From Phenylobacterium sp. (GTDB taxonomy: Bacteria > Pseudomonadota > Alphaproteobacteria > Caulobacterales > Caulobacteraceae): a DNA stretch of 18,042 bases. How positions within the stretch are numbered: the first letter of the stretch is position 1; every line of letters starts with the position of its first letter. The position numbers were made by a program, and so were the translations under genes. The stretch spans positions 1 to 18,042 of the forward strand of contig JAHUZY010000045.1 in the NCBI GenBank assembly GCA_019264505.1. The letters are read 5' to 3'. Shown here in pieces: positions 13,819 to 18,042 of this stretch. The notes beneath the pieces were generated by a model. The model worked only from the letters and a program-made list of their open reading frames with translations. It was not told the origin of the DNA and ran no database searches.

Positions 13819-15294
13819 ATGGCCGTCATCGCCGTCACCAAGGAACGCCGCGACGGGGAGACCCGCGTCGCCACGACGCCGGACACGGTGAAGAAGCTGA
13901 TCGCCGCAGGCTTTGCGGTATCGGTGGAAACCGGCGCCGGAGAGGCCTCCTCCTATCCGGACGCCGACTATGCCGCCGCCGGCGCGGAGCTGTGCGGCCT
14001 CGACGCGGCGCTGGCCAAGGCCGACATCCTGTTCAAGGTGCGCGGACCGACGCCCGAGGAGATCGCCGGGCTGAAGGCCGAGGCGATCGTCGTCGGCATG
14101 CTCAATCCGCACCAGGACAAGGCGACGCTTCAGGCCCTCAGCGCCAAGGGCGTCAGCGCCTTTACCATGGAGTTCGTACCGCGGATCACCCGGGCCCAGG
14201 TGATGGACGTCCTGTCTTCCCAGGCCAATCTGGCCGGCTATCGCGCGGTGCTGGAAGGCGCCAACGCCTATGGCAAGGTCCTGCCGATGATGATGACCGC
14301 CGCCGGCACCGTGGCTGCGGCCAAGGTCTTCGTCATGGGGGCTGGCGTCGCCGGCCTGCAGGCCATCGCCACGGCCCGGCGCCTCGGCGCGGTGGTCACC
14401 GCCACCGACGTGCGCCCTGCGGCCAAGGAGCAGGTTGAAAGCCTCGGCGCCAAGTTCATCGCCGTCGAGGATGAGGAATTCAAGGCGGCCGAAACCGCCG
14501 CCGGCTACGCCAAGGAAATGAGCGCCGAATACCAGGCCAAGCAGGCGGCCCTGGTCTCCGAGCACATCCGCAAGCAGGACATCGTCGTCACCACCGCCCT
14601 GATCCCGGGCCGCCCGGCCCCACGGCTGGTCAGCGCCACCCAGGTGGCCTCCATGCGTCCAGGCTCGGTCATTGTCGACCTGGCCGTCGAGCAGGGCGGC
14701 AATGTGGAGGGCGCGGTGGCCGGTCAGGTCGTGGAGACCGGCGGGGTCAAGATTGTCGGCTACGCCAATCTGCCCGGCCGCATCGCCGCCGACGCCTCGG
14801 CCCTCTACGCCCGCAACCTCGCCGCCTTCGCCGGCCTGTTCTTGGCCAAGGACGGCGCCTTCGCCCCCGACTTCGAGGACGAGATCCTCAAGGCCGCCCT
14901 GGTGACCCCGGGGCGGGGCGGTGGTTCACCCCGCCCTGGCCAGCTGACCCGAGATCAAGAGAGGACGCCCCCCATGGAATCTGTCGATCCCACCGTCTTC
15001 CGCCTGGCGATCTTCGTGCTCGCCATCTTCGTCGGCTACTACGTGGTCTGGAGCGTGACGCCGGCCCTTCACACCCCGCTGATGGCCGTGACCAACGCCA
15101 TCTCCTCGGTGATCATCGTCGGCGCCCTGCTGGCCGCCGCCGCCCATGGGGCGGAAGGCGCAGGCCTCAGCGGCAGCGTGATGATCTCCAAGGGCGCGGG
15201 CGCCCTGGCCGCGGCGCTGGCGGCGGTGAACATCTTCGGGGGCTTCCTCGTCACCCAGCGCATGCTCGCCATGTACAAGAAGAAGCAGAAGTAG
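13819..15294 (+). CDS. pntAA: NAD(P) transhydrogenase alpha subunit: PntAA reading in frame into PntAB through an apparent one-base indel, 491 aa as read
   Basis: Proton-translocating transhydrogenase, which moves hydride between NADH and NADP+ using the proton gradient. Residues 1-360 are the NAD(H)-binding domain I: AVTKERRDGETRVATTPDTV at the N-terminus, the Rossmann motif GAGVAGLQAI with ATDVRP after it, and AKQDIVVTTALIPGRPAP-type sequence. Alphaproteobacteria normally split the alpha subunit into PntAA (about 375 aa) and membrane PntAB. Here the frame continues through PGRGGGSPRPGQLTRDQERT into PntAB. That linker is translated intergenic DNA: one frame over, the sequence reads GGAVVHPALAS then TGA at 14945-14947, the expected PntAA tail. 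Removing one base from the C4G4 run at 14906-14913 restores a 375-residue PntAA. E. coli PntA is naturally fused, so the joined protein might work. A G-rich GGGGGGA lies before the ATG. Confidence 0.9.
   Translation: MAVIAVTKERRDGETRVATTPDTVKKLIAAGFAVSVETGAGEASSYPDADYAAAGAELCGLDAALAKADILFKVRGPTPEEIAGLKAEAIVVGMLNPHQDKATLQALSAKGVSAFTMEFVPRITRAQVMDVLSSQANLAGYRAVLEGANAYGKVLPMMMTAAGTVAAAKVFVMGAGVAGLQAIATARRLGAVVTATDVRPAAKEQVESLGAKFIAVEDEEFKAAETAAGYAKEMSAEYQAKQAALVSEHIRKQDIVVTTALIPGRPAPRLVSATQVASMRPGSVIVDLAVEQGGNVEGAVAGQVVETGGVKIVGYANLPGRIAADASALYARNLAAFAGLFLAKDGAFAPDFEDEILKAALVTPGRGGGSPRPGQLTRDQERTPPMESVDPTVFRLAIFVLAIFVGYYVVWSVTPALHTPLMAVTNAISSVIIVGALLAAAAHGAEGAGLSGSVMISKGAGALAAALAAVNIFGGFLVTQRMLAMYKKKQK
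14906..14947 (+). other. Apparent single-base insertion and displaced PntAA C-terminus
   Basis: The run CCCCGGGG (14906-14913) marks where the conserved frame is lost. From here the second frame encodes GGAVVHPALAS and stops at TGA 14945-14947. Dropping one C gives LVTRGGAVVHP; dropping one G gives LVTPGGAVVHP. Both are sensible PntAA endings. The event could be a sequencing error, a real mutation or, less likely, recoding. Confidence 0.8.
14974..15294 (+). CDS. pntAB: NAD(P) transhydrogenase subunit PntAB (membrane part of alpha), 106 aa
   Basis: Small inner-membrane subunit carrying the first transmembrane helices of domain II, which helps form the proton channel with PntB. It starts MESVDPTVFRLAIFVLAIFV (helix about 8-28), then TPLMAVTNAISSVIIVGALL (helix about 36-58, the conserved signature), and a third helix near 70-95, ending in a lysine-rich tail (YKKKQK). 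The ATG has its own ribosome site AGAGAGGA (14958-14965), eight bases upstream, and lies 26 bases after the displaced PntAA stop, as expected for a separate gene. In the sequence as given it is also in frame with PntAA. PntB begins 22 bases after its stop. Confidence 0.88.
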   Translation: MESVDPTVFRLAIFVLAIFVGYYVVWSVTPALHTPLMAVTNAISSVIIVGALLAAAAHGAEGAGLSGSVMISKGAGALAAALAAVNIFGGFLVTQRMLAMYKKKQK

Positions 15295-15316
15295 AGCGGG
15301 CTGAAGGGGCACGATC

Positions 15317-16732
15317 ATGAACGCCAATCTCGCGGCCATTCTCTACCTCGTTTCCGGGGTTCTGTTCATCCTGGCCCTGCGCGGCCTCTCCAGTCCTGAG
15401 ACCAGCCGGGCGGGCAACCGCAACGGCATGATCGGCATGGCCATCGCGGTCGGCACGGTGATGGCGACCCTGCTGGGCCAGGGCGCCCTGGACGGCCTGA
15501 CGCTCGCCCTGATCTTGGGCGGCGTGGCCATCGGCGGCGGGATCGGGGCGGTGATCGCCCGCAAGGTGGCCATGACCTCCATGCCCCAGCTGGTGGCGGC
15601 CTTCCACAGCCTGGTCGGCCTCGCCGCTTGTCTGGTGGCGGTGGCGGCCATCTATACGCCTGAGGCCTATGGCATCGGCGTGGCGGGCGAGATCCACCTG
15701 ATCTCCCTGATCGAGCTGTCCCTGGGCCTGGCCATCGGGGCGGTGACCTTCACCGGCTCGGTGATCGCCTTCGCCAAGCTGAACGGCAACATGTCCGGCG
15801 CGCCGATCCTGCTGCCGGCCCGGCACCTGCTGAACCTGGCCATCGCCGGAGGCATCGTGGCCCTGGTGGTGGTGCTGGTGATGAGCGGCGGCGCGGCCGT
15901 CTGGGCCTTCTGGGGCATCTTTGCGCTGGCCCTGCTGATCGGGATCACCCTGATCATCCCCATCGGCGGCGCCGACATGCCCGTCGTCGTCTCGATGCTG
16001 AACTCCTATTCGGGCTGGGCGGCTGCGGCGCTCGGCTTCACGCTCGAGAACACCACCCTGATCATCACCGGAGCCCTGGTGGGTTCTTCGGGCGCGATCC
16101 TGTCCTACATCATGTGCAAGGGCATGAACCGGTCCTTCATCTCGGTGATCCTCGGGGGCTTCGGCGCCGACGACAGCGCCGCGGCCGCCGGCGGCCATGT
16201 GGAGACCCGGCCGGTCAAGCAGGGCTCGGCCGAAGACGCCGCCTTCATCATGAAGAACGCCAGCAAGGTGATCATCGTGCCGGGCTACGGCATGGCCGTC
16301 TCCCAGGCCCAGCACGCCCTGCGTGAAATGGGCGATGTGCTGAAGGCCGAGGGCGTCGAGGTGAAGTACGCCATCCACCCCGTCGCCGGCCGGATGCCGG
16401 GCCACATGAACGTCCTGCTGGCCGAGGCCCAGGTCTCCTATGACGAGGTCTTCGAGCTGGAAGACATCAATTCGGAGTTCTCCACCGCCGATGTGGCCTT
16501 CGTCATCGGCGCCAACGACGTCACCAACCCGGCGGCCAAGACCGATCCCACCTCGGCCATCTACGGCATGCCGATCCTCGACGTGGAGAAGGCGCGCACC
16601 GTGCTGTTCGTGAAGCGGGGCATGAGCTCGGGCTATGCCGGGGTCGATAACGAGCTGTTCTTCCGCGACAACACCATGATGCTGTTCGGCGACGCCAAGA
16701 AGATGGTCGAGGGTATTCTGAAGTCGCTCTAG
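15317..16732 (+). CDS. pntB: NAD(P) transhydrogenase beta subunit PntB, 471 aa
   Basis: Integral membrane subunit with most of the proton-translocating domain II (about residues 1-265, eight or nine hydrophobic segments, with polar motifs such as AAFHSLVGLAA and NGNMSGAPILLPARHLLN) and the NADP(H)-binding domain III (about 300-471). Domain III motifs are VPGYGMAVSQAQHALREM, HPVAGRMPGHMNVLLAEA, IGANDVTNPAA, and KRGMSSGYAGVDNELFF. Length is normal. AAGGGG lies upstream of the ATG. It is the last gene of the pntAA-pntAB-pntB operon; the enzyme supplies NADPH from NADH in respiring cells. No convincing terminator follows: only a four-base stem GACG/CGTC just after the stop. Confidence 0.96.
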   Translation: MNANLAAILYLVSGVLFILALRGLSSPETSRAGNRNGMIGMAIAVGTVMATLLGQGALDGLTLALILGGVAIGGGIGAVIARKVAMTSMPQLVAAFHSLVGLAACLVAVAAIYTPEAYGIGVAGEIHLISLIELSLGLAIGAVTFTGSVIAFAKLNGNMSGAPILLPARHLLNLAIAGGIVALVVVLVMSGGAAVWAFWGIFALALLIGITLIIPIGGADMPVVVSMLNSYSGWAAAALGFTLENTTLIITGALVGSSGAILSYIMCKGMNRSFISVILGGFGADDSAAAAGGHVETRPVKQGSAEDAAFIMKNASKVIIVPGYGMAVSQAQHALREMGDVLKAEGVEVKYAIHPVAGRMPGHMNVLLAEAQVSYDEVFELEDINSEFSTADVAFVIGANDVTNPAAKTDPTSAIYGMPILDVEKARTVLFVKRGMSSGYAGVDNELFFRDNTMMLFGDAKKMVEGILKSL

Positions 16733-16803
16733 GGACGCTTTCGGTCGTCTCATGGTGAACGGCCTCTGAATGCGGCGGGCGCGCCCAATTGTCGCTGTGG
16801 CGC

Positions 16804-16862
16804 GTCTGCGCGATCTCTCGAACATTCATTAACTGACCCCGGCTATGACCGCAGGCGCAGAC
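16804..16862. repeat. Widely spaced inverted repeat before the M23 peptidase gene
   Basis: GTCTGCGC (16804-16811) and GCGCAGAC (16855-16862) are perfect complements 43 bases apart. Between them lie a TTAAC and GCTATGAC (16842-16849), the latter matching seven of eight positions of the Caulobacter -10 form GCTANAWC. This suggests a promoter in the 185-base gap after pntB, but no -35 box fits well. Confidence 0.3.
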
Positions 16863-16917
16863 CTGGACCTTGAGCGTCCGGGCCGCGCCGCGCCGATAGA
16901 AGAGTCGGGACCTACCA

Positions 16918-17628
16918 TTGACTGAAGCCGTCACCGCTCCCCAGGGCGGCCTGCATCGCCTGGGGATCGCGCTGTTCGGCGCCGCCCTGGCGCTCTGCGC
17001 CATCACCCTGGCCCATGCAGCCCTTCCCCGCCCCGAGCCCGAGGCCGTCACCGAGGCGGTCCCCCCGAGCGCGCCCGAGCGCGTCGTGCTCGTGGCGTTT
17101 CAGTCTCCGCTCCCCGGCCACGCCATCAACTCGCCCTTCGGTCTGCGCCAGATGCCCTGGGAGGACGCCGGCCGCCTCCATGCCGGGGTCGATATCGCCG
17201 CCCCCTTCGGTGAGCCGGTCCTGGCCGCCGCCGATGGGGTTGTGACCCGGGCGGGCGCGTCTCCGGGCTATGGCCGTATGGTCGAGATCACCCATGCCGA
17301 GGGTCTGGTGACCCGCTACGCCCACCTGGGCGCGCTGACGCCGGGCCTGAAGCGCGGCCAGAGGATCAGGGCCGGCCACGCCATTGGCGAGGTGGGCTCC
17401 AGCGGGGTGTCCAGCGGACCCCATCTGCATTTCGAGATCCGCGACCGGCAGGATCGGCCGCTCAATCCGCTCTACTTCCTCGGTCGCCGTTTCGCCGAGG
17501 CGGAGGATCTCCCGGTCCAGGCCGCCGCCAAGGTCTCCCCCAAGGTGCGTATGGCGCAGGTCTCGACCATTCCGGACTCCAAGCGCAGCCTGATGGTCGC
17601 CAAGGGTCTGATCGAGGCCGGCGACTGA
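16918..17628 (+). CDS. M23/LytM-family peptidoglycan endopeptidase, 236 aa
   Basis: Envelope zinc metallopeptidase expected to cut peptide cross-links in peptidoglycan. A hydrophobic stretch at 15-35 is an N-terminal anchor or signal sequence facing the periplasm. The LytM domain covers about 65-185 with all metal and catalytic residues present: H88 and D92 in RLHAGVDIAAP, H136 in RYAHLG, and H169 and H171 in GPHLHFE. It is therefore likely to be an active enzyme rather than a degenerate EnvC/NlpD-type activator. There is no coiled coil or LysM domain. The only start after the in-frame stop at 16897 that keeps the anchor is TTG at 16918. It ends three bases before the convergent tilS stop. 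Confidence 0.85.
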   Translation: MTEAVTAPQGGLHRLGIALFGAALALCAITLAHAALPRPEPEAVTEAVPPSAPERVVLVAFQSPLPGHAINSPFGLRQMPWEDAGRLHAGVDIAAPFGEPVLAAADGVVTRAGASPGYGRMVEITHAEGLVTRYAHLGALTPGLKRGQRIRAGHAIGEVGSSGVSSGPHLHFEIRDRQDRPLNPLYFLGRRFAEAEDLPVQAAAKVSPKVRMAQVSTIPDSKRSLMVAKGLIEAGD

Positions 17629-17631
17629 GCC

Positions 17632-18042
17632 TCAAAGCGGTTCCACGCTCGGCTCGCGGCTGATCTGGCCTGTGGCGGCCTCGAACCGCGCCTGGACGAG
17701 GCTGCGTGAAGAGACACCCTCCATCATCAGCCTGACCTGATCGTCGTCCGAGATCAGGATCGGCAGAGCTTTCCGTGCGGCCGGCGGCAGGGCGGCCAGC
17801 CGTTGGCGCGCCTCAGGGGCCAGGCGGGCCATCCGGCCGGACAGCGCTCCGACCTGCAAGCCTGGCCGTGTGGTCTGCACCTCGAACCGCCCGTCCCAGA
17901 CCTGGGGCCTGTCCTGTTCCAGCGGGATGTCCGCCAGACCGCCCCGGGCCACCTCGCCGGCTTCCCGCGCCACCAGCAGCGTTTCGGCCCCGGCGACCAG
18001 CCGGGCGCCGGCCAGGGTGGCCGTGAAGGGCCGCCCTGCCGC
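17632..18042 (-). CDS. tilS: tRNA(Ile)-lysidine synthetase, C-terminal part (runs off the right edge)
   Basis: The frame is open from the right edge to TGA at 17632-17634, giving 137 residues with no start needed in the window. The sequence (GRPFTATLAGARLVAG, ETLLVAREAGEVARGGL, VWDGRFEVQ, and a closing QARFEAATGQISREPSVEPL) matches, as I recall, the C-terminal region of alphaproteobacterial TilS, in which REAGE...RGG...WDGRFE is a recognisable block. TilS modifies the wobble cytidine of an isoleucine tRNA to lysidine. The ATP-binding N-terminal domain with its SGGxDS motif lies outside, so the call rests on the C-terminal part only. A GTG at 17973 is in frame but is not a true start. Confidence 0.65.
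   Translation of the reverse strand, partial: AAGRPFTATLAGARLVAGAETLLVAREAGEVARGGLADIPLEQDRPQVWDGRFEVQTTRPGLQVGALSGRMARLAPEARQRLAALPPAARKALPILISDDDQVRLMMEGVSSRSLVQARFEAATGQISREPSVEPL

Noticed and set aside
13695..14438. A 247-codon rightward frame that begins in the pntAA upstream gap and runs out of phase with pntAA
   Set aside because: Mostly Arg/Gly/Asp low-complexity sequence overlapping the conserved PntAA frame; no ribosome site.
13255..14565. A 436-codon leftward frame across cytochrome oxidase subunit IV and pntAA
   Set aside because: It covers two well-supported genes plus an intergenic region with operators and a terminator hairpin; its composition is that of a shadow frame.
14900..14973. 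Programmed frameshifting at CCCCGGGG to make both separate and fused alpha subunits
   Set aside because: No typical slippery heptamer or clear downstream pseudoknot was found, and PntAB has its own ribosome site and start. A plain indel or sequencing error is simpler, though recoding is not excluded.
16733..16760. Terminator after pntB
   Set aside because: Only a four-base GACG/CGTC stem with no T run; too weak to call.
15251..16825. A 524-codon open frame antisense to pntB
   Set aside because: It lies opposite a gene with unmistakable PntB motifs; its predicted protein is rich in His, Gly, Asp and Gln with no domain, typical of antisense frames in high-GC DNA.

Overview
The window is about 18 kb of high-GC, densely packed chromosomal DNA from an alphaproteobacterium, most probably a member of Caulobacterales (Caulobacter, Phenylobacterium or a relative). 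The main reasons are a near-identical GapR (DUF2312) protein, a sigma-54 response regulator next to it that matches Caulobacter TacA, an alphaproteobacterial zinc-less L36 ribosomal protein, a transhydrogenase of the split PntAA/PntAB/PntB type preceded by an aa3-type cytochrome oxidase subunit IV, and a TilS C-terminus at the right edge. No phage, insertion sequence, CRISPR or RNA gene was seen; the content looks like ordinary core chromosome.

Layout. 31-846 (-) is a short-chain dehydrogenase whose ribosome binding site lies in a perfect hairpin. 1033-2471 (+) holds rpmJ, a HAD hydrolase, gapR and a small basic protein started by TTG and coupled to gapR. 2472-2656 is a convergent gap with a cloverleaf-like palindromic element and a G-rich tract. 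2657-4144 (-) is tacA. 4322-7168 (+) holds a YdjM-like membrane protein and a lipoprotein quinohemoprotein (PQQ plus heme c) alcohol dehydrogenase. 7199-9324 (-) is a coupled pair: an ArgZ/CtlX-like guanidino or ureido hydrolase and ornithine aminotransferase, with a divergent Lrp/AsnC regulator at 9453-9875 (+). 9931-13327 (+) holds an M3 oligopeptidase and a hotdog thioesterase/alpha-beta hydrolase pair. 13393-16732 (+) holds cytochrome oxidase subunit IV and the proton-translocating transhydrogenase genes. 16918-17628 (+) is a LytM/M23 endopeptidase, convergent with the C-terminal part of tilS (17632 to the edge, -).

How genes work together. The hydrolase-RocD pair with its Lrp-type regulator reads as an arginine (or citrulline) to ornithine to glutamate-semialdehyde catabolic module. 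The hydrolase keeps two asparagines (N21, N74) that, from memory of the cyanobacterial ArgZ literature, separate arginine dihydrolases from deiminases. The oxidase subunit, transhydrogenase and PQQ dehydrogenase are all membrane or periplasmic energy-metabolism components, but they are not one operon. GapR and TacA are cell-cycle and chromosome-organisation proteins.

The strongest oddity is in the transhydrogenase alpha gene. PntAA reads without a stop into PntAB, yet the expected PntAA tail (GGAVVHPALAS then TGA) sits intact one frame over, followed by a ribosome binding site and the PntAB ATG. One extra base in a C4G4 run at 14906-14913 explains this. Other items worth checking are two abutting perfect palindromes upstream of pntAA (one matching the PsrA-type CAAAC-N4-GTTTG pattern), the cloverleaf element after the gapR operon, and the hairpin covering the SDR ribosome binding site.
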